Program-made: the position numbers and the translations under genes
The notes under the pieces: model-generated
Told to the model about the DNA's origin: nothing
Databases searched by the model: none
What the model saw: the letters and a program-made list of their open reading frames with translations, nothing else
Assembly (NCBI GenBank): GCA_947473805.1
Contig: CANJGB010000016.1
Location: 16,642 to 80,641, forward strand
Direction of reading: 5' to 3'
DNA from: Alphaproteobacteria bacterium
GTDB taxonomy: Bacteria > Pseudomonadota > Alphaproteobacteria > Ferrovibrionales > Ferrovibrionaceae
DNA: 64,000 nucleotides
Shown: in pieces, positions 25,864 through 34,466 of the stretch
Layout of the letters: every line of letters starts with the position of its first letter
Position numbering within the stretch: position 1 is the stretch's first letter

Positions 25864-26382
25864 ATGACATTTCGCCGGGTGATTCCGCTTTTCGTCGCGC
25901 TATTGCTGGCTTTTCCGGCGATGGCCAAGGATGCGTCCATCAATGCATTCTTCGGCCAGTGGCGCGGCAATGCGCTCTCGGAGAGCGACGGCAGCGTCTA
26001 TTTCCAGGTGACGGCCCGCGACCTCGACGTGCAGGTCGCCGGCGCCGACAATGGCTTCACCATCACGTGGAACACGATCCAGCGCCAGAAGGGCAGCACC
26101 GCCGATCCGACCGCGGTGAACAAGAGCACCACGAAGGCCTTTGTCTCGGCCGGCCGGCCCAACCTTTGGCGCGCAACCGACACCGTCGATCCGATGCAGG
26201 GCGTATACGCCTGGGCGAACATCCGCAACAACACGCTGACCATCGGCGACGATGGCGCGTTCGAACTGCAAATTTATGAGCGTACGCTGACCGGTGAAGG
26301 CATGACGTTGCGGTTCGCGCGTCATCGCGATGGTGAACAGGTTCGCACCGCGAAGGGGCGCATGGTGAAAATCGCGCGCTGA
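25864..26382 (+). CDS. Secreted protein of unknown function
   Basis: The 172-residue protein has a Sec signal 'MTFRRVIPLFVALLLAFPAMAK' and a mature part of alternating strands: 'FFGQWRGNALSESDGSVYFQ', 'ADNGFTITWNTIQRQKG', 'GVYAWANIRNNTLTIG' and 'GEGMTLRFARHRDGEQV'. This looks like a small periplasmic beta-barrel or lipocalin-like fold; no catalytic motif is seen. GGGAGAAGAAG precedes the ATG. It stands alone after hemF. Confidence 0.8.
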   Translation: MTFRRVIPLFVALLLAFPAMAKDASINAFFGQWRGNALSESDGSVYFQVTARDLDVQVAGADNGFTITWNTIQRQKGSTADPTAVNKSTTKAFVSAGRPNLWRATDTVDPMQGVYAWANIRNNTLTIGDDGAFELQIYERTLTGEGMTLRFARHRDGEQVRTAKGRMVKIAR

Positions 26383-26562
26383 TCCACGCACCTGTTGCAG
26401 ACTCAGCACGGCGCGCGGAAAAATTTCTCCTCCGCAATAATTTCAAAGTTGATTCAGCAAGATTTTGTGGTTAGCGCACCGCTGATATGCTAGCAATATG
26501 GGTGTGCGAGAGGTTTCTCGTCACATCCATACGGCTCAAGCCGTTACGCAATGGAGAAGATC

Positions 26563-26640
26563 ATGGCAGCAAAGAAGAAGGCCGCGAAGAAGAAGGTGGC
26601 CAAGAAGGTCGTCAAGAAGAAGGCCGCGAAGAAGAAGTAG
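26563..26640 (+). CDS. 25-residue Lys/Ala-rich histone-like peptide
   Basis: The frame encodes 25 residues built from 'AAKKK' and 'VAKKV' units with 13 Lys, 7 Ala and 4 Val. It looks like the C-terminal tail of histone H1-like or DNA-binding proteins, standing alone. The start at 26563 has a GGAG site 8 bases upstream; an in-frame ATG at 26551 would add four residues. A strong hairpin follows at once. Such peptides are expected to bind DNA, RNA or acidic surfaces by charge. Codon use is lysine AAG throughout, consistent with high expression. Real gene status is likely but not proven. Confidence 0.65.
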   Translation: MAAKKKAAKKKVAKKVVKKKAAKKK

Positions 26641-26650
26641 TTTGCGGTTC

Positions 26651-26700
26651 CGAGCTCCGCTTTGGTGATCGCCCAATAAGTGGCACCGAAGCGGAGCTCG
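26651..26700 (+). terminator. Long hairpin after the Lys/Ala peptide gene
   Basis: CGAGCTCCGCTTTGGTG (26651-26667) pairs with CACCGAAGCGGAGCTCG (26684-26700), 17 base pairs with one G-U wobble and a 16-base loop, then AATTTTAT. It starts 10 bases after the stop codon and fits an intrinsic terminator or a stabilising 3' end of a highly expressed short message. Confidence 0.75.
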
Positions 26701-27044
26701 AATTTTATCTGGCGTCTGCCGGTCGCTCCCCGAAAGTTATCCACCGTCGGGTCGAGCCTAAAAAACCCAATAAAATCAACATTTAAGCAGGTCCCTGCCG
26801 AGGCAGCTTGTTGCTGCACGCGCGTTGCGCCCACACGCGCTACGCAAATTCACGACAGCAAAATTGATCGATTGTGCCCGCGACATCGCAGGTCCGCGAT
26901 GATGTTGCGCGTGTGATGAGGATGCAGTGGGAGGCGCGCGACGCACATGCGCATGCTGGCGACGACGCGAGATTTTTGATCACGCTGCAGTGCAAAAAAT
27001 GAAATCGCTTCAGTGAGAATCGGAGAAACGAATCGGAGTCGCGC
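26701..27044. other. Intergenic stretch without a recognised gene
   Basis: These 344 bases lie between the peptide gene's hairpin and the 3' end of cca. A CATCGC/GCGATG inverted repeat is visible near 26885-26902. I see no open frame with a ribosome site, no tRNA T-loop and no promoter that I can support. Confidence 0.6.
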
Positions 27045-28265
27045 TCAGACGGTTTTTTTGGCCAGTTCGCGCAATCTGGCGAGAGATTCGGTCCGGCTGG
27101 CAGAAAAATTCTGGTCGATCCACCAGGCTTCGACCGCATGGAGAAGCTTTCCAATCGCCGGACCGCGTGTAACGCCAAGCGCCATGACGTCATCGCCGCG
27201 GACCGGCAGTACCGGCGACGACCATGCATCCAGCACGGCGAGGGCCGCAGCAACATCTCCGCCTGCCCCGTCCGCGGCAGCCAGCAAAACATGTGCACGG
27301 GTGCGTTCGATGCCGATCCGGTAGGCCGCACGCCGTACGGCAAGCGCATCATCCAAAGGTGGCGGAGCTTGCGCGAATGCCACCAGATCGGCGCGCTGCT
27401 GATTTGACAGCCGCCAGCGGCCGGCCACCGACAGCGCGACAGCGCTGTCGCGCGGCAGCAGCGCGGCGAGACGACGTAGCGGATCCGACAGGCCGTGAAT
27501 ATCCTCAAGTTTCACCAGGCGTTGCAGGCGATCCACATCGAACGGCACAGGAATCACGTACTGGAGTACACAGGCCTGCGCCATCAGAGCCAAAGCCGGC
27601 GCAGGATCGGGCAAAGCAAGGATGCGAAACATCTCGCCGGAAATGCGCTCGCCCGACAGTCCGCCTACCAAGGCAGCGGCGTCATGGGACGCCGCCATGG
27701 CCGCCTCGTCCGGTTCGCCCCGGCCGTAACGAGCGTGGAAACGGAAGAACCGGAGGATGCGCAGGGCGTCCTCGGCCACGCGCCGATGTGCGTCGCCGAC
27801 GAAGCGCACCCGGCCGGCGGCAAGGTCAGCAATGCCGCCGACCGTGTCAAACACCAGGCCGTCCGGGCCGGCATAGATCGCATTTATTGTCAGGTCGCGG
27901 CGGGCGGCGTCGGCATGCCAGTTGCCAGTAAAAGCAACCCGCGCGTGACGGCCGAAGGTTTCGACATCGACGCGAAGCGTGGTGATCTCTACGTGTTCGC
28001 CGCCGACCACGGCAGTGACGGTGCCGTGCTTCAGGCCGGTCGGGATCGCCCGCAGGCCGGCGCGCCGCAATGCCGCCATAACGCGCAAGGGCACCAGGTC
28101 GGTGGCAATGTCGATGTCGCCGGGCGGTTCGCGCCGCAGCGCCGCACGGACCGCGCCACCGACAAACCGGGCCGTACCGCCAGCTGACTCCAGCGCACGG
28201 ATCACCATGCGCAAGCCAGGGCGGCGCAGCCAGGCCGGCAGCGCGATGCGCCGCCGCCCGGTCAT
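27045..28265 (-). CDS. cca: CCA tRNA nucleotidyltransferase / poly(A) polymerase family
   Basis: The 406-residue class II nucleotidyltransferase has 'RFVGGAVRAALRREPPGDID' and 'IDIATDLVP' with the catalytic Asp pair, 'GTVTAVVGGEHVEITTLR', 'RRDLTINAIYAGPDGLV' and the C-terminal 'DALRILRFFRFHARYG'. It adds or repairs the 3' CCA of tRNAs. The start at 28265 overlaps the stop of the upstream DUF6111 gene (ATGA). It ends a four-gene operon beginning with the DUF1285 gene at 29724. Confidence 0.94.
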   Translation of the reverse strand: MTGRRRIALPAWLRRPGLRMVIRALESAGGTARFVGGAVRAALRREPPGDIDIATDLVPLRVMAALRRAGLRAIPTGLKHGTVTAVVGGEHVEITTLRVDVETFGRHARVAFTGNWHADAARRDLTINAIYAGPDGLVFDTVGGIADLAAGRVRFVGDAHRRVAEDALRILRFFRFHARYGRGEPDEAAMAASHDAAALVGGLSGERISGEMFRILALPDPAPALALMAQACVLQYVIPVPFDVDRLQRLVKLEDIHGLSDPLRRLAALLPRDSAVALSVAGRWRLSNQQRADLVAFAQAPPPLDDALAVRRAAYRIGIERTRAHVLLAAADGAGGDVAAALAVLDAWSSPVLPVRGDDVMALGVTRGPAIGKLLHAVEAWWIDQNFSASRTESLARLRELAKKTV

Positions 28266-28528
28266 TTGACCATTTCGCCTGGGACGATCTTGCCGTTTTC
28301 GATCCGGGCGGGAACGTAGGTCCCATCCCTGTTGGCCGGTTCCAGCAGACGCCATGCAACGAAGCTGATCAGCACCAGGCCCAGGCCCGCCATGGTCAGC
28401 CAAGCGAGCGGCGCATCGCGCCATTTAGGATCGTGCTCCAGTCGCCAGCGCGCATACCAGATGTATATTCCGTACAGCAGGAACGGCAGCAGGAAGAGCA
28501 AGAGGTCGAAGGCGATACGCCCGGCCAT
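28262..28528 (-). CDS. DUF6111-like small membrane protein
   Basis: The 88-residue protein has two hydrophobic segments, 'FDLLLFLLPFLLYGIYIW' and 'LAWLTMAGLGLVLISFVAWR', with a cytoplasmic charged loop and the conserved C-terminal 'YVPARIENGKIVPGEMVK'. I take it as DUF6111, a family often found between a Nudix hydrolase and CCA transferase in alphaproteobacteria. The start at 28528 is chosen because the upstream extension overlaps the Nudix gene. Its stop overlaps the cca start by 4 bases. Confidence 0.82.
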   Translation of the reverse strand: MAGRIAFDLLLFLLPFLLYGIYIWYARWRLEHDPKWRDAPLAWLTMAGLGLVLISFVAWRLLEPANRDGTYVPARIENGKIVPGEMVK

Positions 28529-28532
28529 GGCT

Positions 28533-29174
28533 TCAGCCCGCCTTTGCCCAGCGTTCGTACAGGTCGCGCACCAAGCCCGCCGTCGCGCCCCAAATGTAAT
28601 AGTCGCCGTAGGGCATGGCCCACCATTCGCGCACGGCGCCACCAATCTCGCCGCGATGCCGGTGATGGTTCACCGGATCGAGCAGGAAGTCGAGAGGCAC
28701 CTCAAAGGCCTCGGCCACCTCGCGAGAGTCGGGTGCCAAAGTGAAACCCGGACGCACCAGACCGACAATAGGCACGATCACAAAGCCTGTGCCGGTGGCA
28801 TAGGGTGACAGGGCTCCCAATACCTGTACGTAGTCTGGTGTCAGACCGATTTCCTCCTGTGCCTCACGCAGGGCGGCGGCGACTGTATCGATATCGTCGG
28901 GGTCGACCCGACCACCCGGAAAGGCAATTTGCCCCGCGTGGCGCCGCATCGCTTCCTGCCGACGGGTCAGCAGAACGCGCGGATCGTGCGGATAGTCGAT
29001 CACCGGCACCAGCACCGCCGCCGCCGACAGCTGCGACGGGCGCGTCTCGCGCAAGTAGTCGCTCATCTTGATGTCGCCAGCCAGCATCGCCGTATAGCTA
29101 CGTGGCACATGCTCCAGCGCGGGCGGGGGTGATACGGCGCGGGTGAGCCGATCGAAGAAAGTGGCGTCAGCCAT
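28533..29174 (-). CDS. CoA pyrophosphatase (Nudix family)
   Basis: The 213-residue protein carries the UPF0035/CoA signature 'LLTRRQEAMRRHAGQIAFPGG' in two parts around residue 70-90, followed by the Nudix helix 'ALREAQEEIGL' with its metal-binding glutamates. The upstream arm of the Nudix box has Asp where many have Glu. Members hydrolyse CoA and acyl-CoA to 4'-phosphopantetheine and 3',5'-ADP. It overlaps the DUF1285 gene by 8 bases and precedes DUF6111 by 4. Confidence 0.9.
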   Translation of the reverse strand: MADATFFDRLTRAVSPPPALEHVPRSYTAMLAGDIKMSDYLRETRPSQLSAAAVLVPVIDYPHDPRVLLTRRQEAMRRHAGQIAFPGGRVDPDDIDTVAAALREAQEEIGLTPDYVQVLGALSPYATGTGFVIVPIVGLVRPGFTLAPDSREVAEAFEVPLDFLLDPVNHHRHRGEIGGAVREWWAMPYGDYYIWGATAGLVRDLYERWAKAG

Positions 29175-29724
29175 GGGGCCGCCCCAGCGTGAAAAACTGC
29201 CCGCCGCTCCACACGCCGAGTTGGCCGTCGCGCTCCTCGGCCATGTTGACCAGTTCGTAGAACACTGCCCGGCCGATCAGCGCCTCGAGTCCGCGGCGGA
29301 CGTGGATGTAGGGCGACGGCTCCTGCGTTTCAGGGTCGATCTCGACCCGAATGGCATGATCGGGCCCGGCCGTCACCACGTCGTCCACATTCGTCCGAAA
29401 GGCGAGATTGGTATCCGCACCCGCACCCGTGGCACGTACCTCGACCGCCACAAACGGCGCGTCATCGACCTTGATTCCGACCTTTTCCACCGGAGTCACC
29501 AGGTAGTAGCGGCCGTCTTCACGCTTCAGCACGCTGGCGAACAGCTTCACCATGGGCAACCGGCCGATCGGCGAGCCTAGATAGAACCAGGTGCCGTCGC
29601 GGGCGATGCGCATGTCCAGATCGCCACAAAACGGCGGATTCCAGCGCTCAACCGGTGGTGCCTTGCGCAAATCCAGACCGGCAAACAGCTTGAAAGGATC
29701 GGTCGGAGTGGGCCTCTCGGTCAC
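29167..29724 (-). CDS. DUF1285 family protein
   Basis: The 185-residue protein matches DUF1285 (PF06938): 'VERWNPPFCGDLDMRIARDG' and 'TWFYLGSPIGRLPMVKLFAS', 'YYLVTPVEKVGIKVDDAPFV' and 'IRVEIDPETQEPSPYIHVRR'. The fold is known to be two PH-like domains and function is unknown. It is the first gene of the Nudix-DUF6111-cca operon and is divergent from moxR with 90 bases in between. Confidence 0.9.
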   Translation of the reverse strand: MTERPTPTDPFKLFAGLDLRKAPPVERWNPPFCGDLDMRIARDGTWFYLGSPIGRLPMVKLFASVLKREDGRYYLVTPVEKVGIKVDDAPFVAVEVRATGAGADTNLAFRTNVDDVVTAGPDHAIRVEIDPETQEPSPYIHVRRGLEALIGRAVFYELVNMAEERDGQLGVWSGGQFFTLGRPHG

Positions 29725-29814
29725 TTTGGTCCCTTATTTTCGTCGCGAGGGGTGGCACAAGCCTTGCGACTCGGTTTAGCCTTGGGATCGCTCACATATA
29801 TATAAAGGGTCAGG

Positions 29815-30813
29815 ATGAGCAATGTCAGCGATACGGCCGACGTGCTGGTCGGCGAGATCGAGGCGGCCGGCGAACGTATCGCCCAGGTTCGCCACGAGGT
29901 CGGCCGCGTCATCTTCGGCCAAGAGAGCGTGATCGACGAGGTGTTGATCACCATCCTCGCTGGCGGTCACGCATTGCTGGTCGGCGTGCCGGGCCTGGCC
30001 AAGACCCGCCTGGTGGAGACATTGAGCAAGGTCTTGGGCCTGAACGAACGCCGTATCCAGTTTACCCCCGACCTGATGCCGGCTGACATCACCGGCTCGG
30101 AAGTGTTGGAAGAAGATGAAACCGGCCGCCGGTCGTTCCGCTTCATTCCAGGCCCCGTGTTCTGCCAGCTGCTGATGGCCGACGAAATCAACCGCGCCAG
30201 CCCGCGCACACAATCGGCCCTGCTGCAGGCGATGCAGGAGAAACAGGTCTCGGTCGCCGGCACGCGTCATCCCCTGCCCGCCCCGTTCCATGTTCTCGCA
30301 ACGCAGAACCCGATTGAGCAGGAAGGCACCTATCCGTTGCCGGAGGCGCAGCTCGACCGCTTCCTGCTGCAGATCGATGTGTCCTATCCGGACCGCGAGG
30401 CGGAAAAGAGCATGCTCCTGGCCACGACCGGCTCGGTCGAGGCTAAAGCCCAGGCGGTAATGAACGGCAACGAGCTGATCGCCGCCCAACAACTGGTGCG
30501 CCGTTTGCCTGTCGGCGAAAGCGTGCTGGATGCGATCCTGAATCTGGTGCGCGGTGCGCGGCCAGAAACCAGCACGTCGGCCAACCTGAAGGACCACGTC
30601 GCTTGGGGCCCCGGCCCGCGCGCCAGCCAGGCGCTGATGCTGGCGGTGCGCGCACGCGCGCTGCTGCAAGGACGCCTGGCTCCATCGGTCGATGACGTTG
30701 TTGCACTCGCCCCGCCGGTGCTACGCCATCGCATGGCGTTGACGTTTGCGGCGCGCGCAGACGGTATTGGCATCGACGCGCTGATCGACCGGCTGCTGGT
30801 CCCGTTGCGCTAG
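29815..30813 (+). CDS. MoxR-type AAA+ ATPase
   Basis: The 332-residue protein has the Walker A 'GVPGLAKTRLVETLSKVL', Walker B 'LLMADEINRASPRTQSALL', sensor 1 'FHVLATQNPIEQEGTYPLPE' and 'AQLDRFLLQIDVSYPDRE'. MoxR ATPases work with von Willebrand A domain partners to mature metal enzymes or remodel membrane complexes; the DUF58 partner follows 4 bases on. A 15-residue acidic start precedes the core. It begins the four-gene operon ending at 36538. Confidence 0.95.
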   Translation: MSNVSDTADVLVGEIEAAGERIAQVRHEVGRVIFGQESVIDEVLITILAGGHALLVGVPGLAKTRLVETLSKVLGLNERRIQFTPDLMPADITGSEVLEEDETGRRSFRFIPGPVFCQLLMADEINRASPRTQSALLQAMQEKQVSVAGTRHPLPAPFHVLATQNPIEQEGTYPLPEAQLDRFLLQIDVSYPDREAEKSMLLATTGSVEAKAQAVMNGNELIAAQQLVRRLPVGESVLDAILNLVRGARPETSTSANLKDHVAWGPGPRASQALMLAVRARALLQGRLAPSVDDVVALAPPVLRHRMALTFAARADGIGIDALIDRLLVPLR

Positions 30814-30817
30814 CCGG

Positions 30818-31714
30818 ATGGCAGCTGCTCCCCGACAGGACCCGGCCAGAAGACTTCGCGAAGGCGCCGAGCAGCTTGGCTCGACCCTGCCGCCGCTGCT
30901 GGTCGCGGCCGAACGCGTCGCCTCGACCGTGGCGCAGGGCGTCCATGGCCGCCGCCGCACCGGCACCGGCGATGCATTCTGGCAGTTCCGCCGGTATCAG
31001 CCCGACGATCCGGCCGCAGTCATCGACTGGCGGCAATCGGCGAAGAGCCAGAATTACTACGTCCGCCAGAACGAATGGGAGGCGGCGGAGAGCGTCTGGC
31101 TATGGCGCGACGGTTCGCCCTCGATGCAGTGGCGCTCGGCCCGCGCCGAGATGGAAAAGCGCGACCGCGCCACCGTGCTGCTGCTCGCGCTGGCCAGCCT
31201 GCTCGTGCGCGGCGGCGAGCGTATTGGCCTGCTCGGCGTTGATCGGCTGGCCACGACGGGCAAGGCCGCACTCGACCGCATGGCGCGCACCCTTCTGGTC
31301 GAGAACGCGGCAATGGACAGCCTGCCGCCGGCGACCGAACTGCCTCGCTATGCCCATGTGGTGCTGATCGGCGACTTCCTGTCGCCGCTGGGCGAAGTCG
31401 ATGCCGCCGTTCGCCGCTTTGCCGCCTCTGGCATTTCCGGCCATCTGCTGCAGATCGTCGATCCGGCGGAGGAAAGCCTGCCCTTCCGCGGCCGCACCCG
31501 GTTCGAAGGCATGGAAGGCGAAAGCGCCCTCACCATCGGCCGGGTGGAAACGCTCCGCGCCGACTGGACCGCGCGGCTCACCCGCCGCCACGACTCGCTG
31601 CGTGCCCTGACCCAGCGCGCCGGCTGGACTTTTGCCACCCATCGTACCGACCGGCCGCCGCAAAGCGCGCTGCTGTCGCTGTATGGCGCGCTGGCCGGCG
31701 GGCTGCGCCCGTGA
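30818..31714 (+). CDS. DUF58 domain protein (vWA-like partner of MoxR)
   Basis: The 298-residue protein carries the DUF58 core 'DAFWQFRRYQPDDPAAVIDW' and 'SQNYYVRQNEWEAAESVWLW', 'DGSPSMQW' in the MIDAS-like DxSxS region, and a vWA-type strand 'AHVVLIGDFLSPLGEVDAAV'. It is a cytosolic partner that couples the MoxR ATPase to its client. Co-transcribed with moxR and followed 13 bases later by the membrane protein. Confidence 0.92.
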   Translation: MAAAPRQDPARRLREGAEQLGSTLPPLLVAAERVASTVAQGVHGRRRTGTGDAFWQFRRYQPDDPAAVIDWRQSAKSQNYYVRQNEWEAAESVWLWRDGSPSMQWRSARAEMEKRDRATVLLLALASLLVRGGERIGLLGVDRLATTGKAALDRMARTLLVENAAMDSLPPATELPRYAHVVLIGDFLSPLGEVDAAVRRFAASGISGHLLQIVDPAEESLPFRGRTRFEGMEGESALTIGRVETLRADWTARLTRRHDSLRALTQRAGWTFATHRTDRPPQSALLSLYGALAGGLRP

Positions 31715-31727
31715 CGGATCGCACGGC

Positions 31728-34466
31728 ATGCTGAACCTCGGCGCCATCGGCTTCGTCGCGCCGTGGATATTGCTGGCGCTGGTCGCACTGCCAGTCCTGT
31801 GGTGGTTGCTGCGGATCACGCCTCCTTCGCCCAAGCAGGTGACGTTCCCGCCGTTGCGCCTGCTGCTGCAATTGATCCCCAAGGAAGAAACGCCCGCACA
31901 CACACCGTGGTGGCTGCTATTGCTGCGTCTGGTCATCGCAGCGCTGGCAATCCTCGCCCTGGCGCAGCCTGTGCTCAATCCCGACACCAAACTTGTTTCG
32001 GCCGGGCCCCTGCTGATCGTGGCCGACGACGGCTGGGCCGCAGCAGGCGACTGGCCCGCGCGGCTGGACAAGATGAACCAGACCGTAGAGCAGGCGGAGC
32101 GTGACAACCGGGCCGTCGTGCTGATGGGCACCGCCGCCTCTGCAACGGGCGAGACACTGCATCCCGGCCGGCTGATGCCGGCGTCAGAAGCGCGCGCCAT
32201 CGTGCAGGCCTGGCGACCGAAGCCCTGGCCTACCGACCGCGCAGCGGCGCTGCGCGCCCTTGACGGCCTGAAACTGCCTGGGCCGGCAGAGATCATGTGG
32301 TTTACCGATAGCCTGGAAAGCGGCGCGTCAAACAACGCATTCGCACTGGCCGAGCGGCTGCAGACCCTCGGCGATGTAAAGGTCGTGGCCGGCACCAGTG
32401 CCCGTGCGTTGCTGCCGCCCGTGGTCGAAGGCGCGGGCATGCGCCTGCGTGCGATCCGCGCCACGACAGGCGCACCGGAAAGCCTGTGGGTCACTGCCAC
32501 CGCTGACCAGGGCCGCGTGCTGGCGCGCGAAGCGCTGAGCTTTGAGGCCAATGCGACCTCTGCCTCCGCCCTGCTCGACCTGCCGCTGGAACTGCGCAAC
32601 CGGCTTGTCCGGCTGGATATCGAGAATGGCCAGTCGGCCGGCACTACGGTGCTGCTGGACGAACGCTGGCGTCGCCGCCCTGTGGGGCTGGTATCGAGCA
32701 GCAGCGACGAGGATCGCCAGCCCTTGCTGTCGGACCTGTTCTATCTCGACCGCGCACTGGCACCTTACAACGAGGTGCGCACGGGGCGCATCGACGACCT
32801 GCTGCAGCGCGAACTGGCGGTGATGATGCTGGCCGATATCGGCCAGGTGGTCGGCGTCGAGCGGCGCCTGTTGGACGGCTGGGTCGATGCCGGCGGCGTA
32901 CTCGTCCGCTTTGCCGGCCCGCGTCTGGCGGAAAGCGCCGATACGCTGCTGCCGGTTACCGTACGCACCGGAGGCGGCCGACAACTGGGCGGCGCAATGT
33001 CGTGGGCGCAACCGGCGAAGCTGTCACCCTTTCCCGAGACGAGCCCGTTTCACGGTCTGGAACTGCCGCCGGATGTGACGGTGACGCGCCAGGTTCTGGC
33101 CGAGCCCGACGTCAATCTGAATGCCAAGACATGGGCGCGACTGGAAGATGGCACGCCGCTGGTGACCGCCGAGCGGCGCGGCAAGGGCTGGATCGTGCTG
33201 TTCCACACGACTGCAAACACGCAATGGTCGGACCTGCCGCTGTCGGGCCTGTTCGTCGAAATGCTGCGCCGCGTGACCGACCTGGCCCAAGGCGTTGCCG
33301 GCGTCACGGGCCGCGAGACATTACCGCCGCTGAGCCTGCTCGACGGCTTCGGCCGCCTCGGCACACCGGGACCAGCGGCCCAGCCACTCAGCGTCGCCGA
33401 CACGACGACAGAGATCGGCCCGCGTCATCCGCCCGGCTTCTATGGTCGCGAAGATGCGCGCGTAGCACTGAACCTCACCACGGGCACAACGGCGCTGACT
33501 CCGATCACCCGCTGGCCTGGTGGCGTCACCCTGCTCGGGCTGGAAGGTGGCAAGGCACTGGACCTGTTGCCGTGGCTGCTGGTAGCTGCCATTGCGCTCG
33601 GCCTGCTCGACCTGATTATCGCGTTTTTGATGCGCGGGTTGTTCCGCCTGCGTCTGGCCGGCGCGGTCATCCTCCTCGCACTTATCGGCGGCCACGACCC
33701 TGCGCAGGCGCAAGGTGCGCTGCCGACACAGCCGCCGCCGCGCAATACCGAGGAAATGGCGCTGCAGGCGGCGGTCGACATGCGGCTGGCCTATGTGATC
33801 ACCGGCACCGCCGAGGTCGATACCATCAGCAAGGCCGGTCTGACCGGCCTGACCGACGTATTGTTCCGCCGCACCTCGGTCGAGGCGACGGCCCCGTTCG
33901 GTATCGACATGGAGAAGGACGAGATCGCGTTCTTCCCGTTCCTGTACTGGCCGATGGTGGCGACCCAACCCGACCTGTCGCCGGCCGCGCTGGCGAAGCT
34001 GGACCGTTTCATGAAAACCGGCGGGCTGATCCTGTTCGATACCCGCGACCACGGCTCATTCACCGGCGGCCGCGCCGGCCCAGGTACGCTGAAGCTGCGT
34101 CAATTGCTCAGCCGGCTGGATATACCGCCGCTGGCGCCGGTGCCGACCGATCACGTGCTGACAAAATCGTTCTACCTGCTGCAGGAATTCCCCGGCCGCT
34201 TCGGCGGCGGACAGATCTGGGTGGAACGCAATCCTGGCGGAGCCAAGGACGGTGTCACATCGATTGTGATCGGCGGCAGCGACTGGGCCGGCGCCTGGGC
34301 GGTTGACGCGGCGGGGCGGCCAATGGCGCCGCTGGTTCCCGGCACGCCGACGCAGCGCGAAATGGCATATCGCTTCGGCGTCAACCTGATCATGTACACG
34401 CTGACCGGCAATTACAAAGCGGACCAGGTACACGTGCCCGCACTGCTTGAACGGCTGGGCAATTGA
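31728..34466 (+). CDS. BatA/DUF4159 membrane protein of the MoxR operon
   Basis: The 912-residue protein starts with the aerotolerance regulator N-terminal segment (PF07584 style): 'FVAPWILLALVALPVLWWLL' then 'TFPPLRLLLQLIPKEETP', and a second membrane helix near residues 65-85. A long periplasmic vWA-like part follows, then two more helices near residues 615-660 and a C-terminal DUF4159 domain ('MRLAYVITGTAEVDTISKAG', 'FLYWPMVATQPDLSPAAL', 'GGLILFDTRDHGSF'). The start at 31728 was chosen for its membrane helix. It ends by overlapping the next start. Confidence 0.9.
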   Translation: MLNLGAIGFVAPWILLALVALPVLWWLLRITPPSPKQVTFPPLRLLLQLIPKEETPAHTPWWLLLLRLVIAALAILALAQPVLNPDTKLVSAGPLLIVADDGWAAAGDWPARLDKMNQTVEQAERDNRAVVLMGTAASATGETLHPGRLMPASEARAIVQAWRPKPWPTDRAAALRALDGLKLPGPAEIMWFTDSLESGASNNAFALAERLQTLGDVKVVAGTSARALLPPVVEGAGMRLRAIRATTGAPESLWVTATADQGRVLAREALSFEANATSASALLDLPLELRNRLVRLDIENGQSAGTTVLLDERWRRRPVGLVSSSSDEDRQPLLSDLFYLDRALAPYNEVRTGRIDDLLQRELAVMMLADIGQVVGVERRLLDGWVDAGGVLVRFAGPRLAESADTLLPVTVRTGGGRQLGGAMSWAQPAKLSPFPETSPFHGLELPPDVTVTRQVLAEPDVNLNAKTWARLEDGTPLVTAERRGKGWIVLFHTTANTQWSDLPLSGLFVEMLRRVTDLAQGVAGVTGRETLPPLSLLDGFGRLGTPGPAAQPLSVADTTTEIGPRHPPGFYGREDARVALNLTTGTTALTPITRWPGGVTLLGLEGGKALDLLPWLLVAAIALGLLDLIIAFLMRGLFRLRLAGAVILLALIGGHDPAQAQGALPTQPPPRNTEEMALQAAVDMRLAYVITGTAEVDTISKAGLTGLTDVLFRRTSVEATAPFGIDMEKDEIAFFPFLYWPMVATQPDLSPAALAKLDRFMKTGGLILFDTRDHGSFTGGRAGPGTLKLRQLLSRLDIPPLAPVPTDHVLTKSFYLLQEFPGRFGGGQIWVERNPGGAKDGVTSIVIGGSDWAGAWAVDAAGRPMAPLVPGTPTQREMAYRFGVNLIMYTLTGNYKADQVHVPALLERLGN

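Noticed and set aside
26885..26902. CATCGC/GCGATG inverted repeat in the cca 3' gap
   Set aside because: Only six pairs with no T run, so it is too weak to call a terminator or an RNA gene.
31100..32644. A 514-residue minus-strand frame in the MoxR operon
   Set aside because: It lies fully antisense to DUF58 and DUF4159 genes with clear domains, and its Ser/Arg-rich make-up is typical of GC-rich shadow frames.
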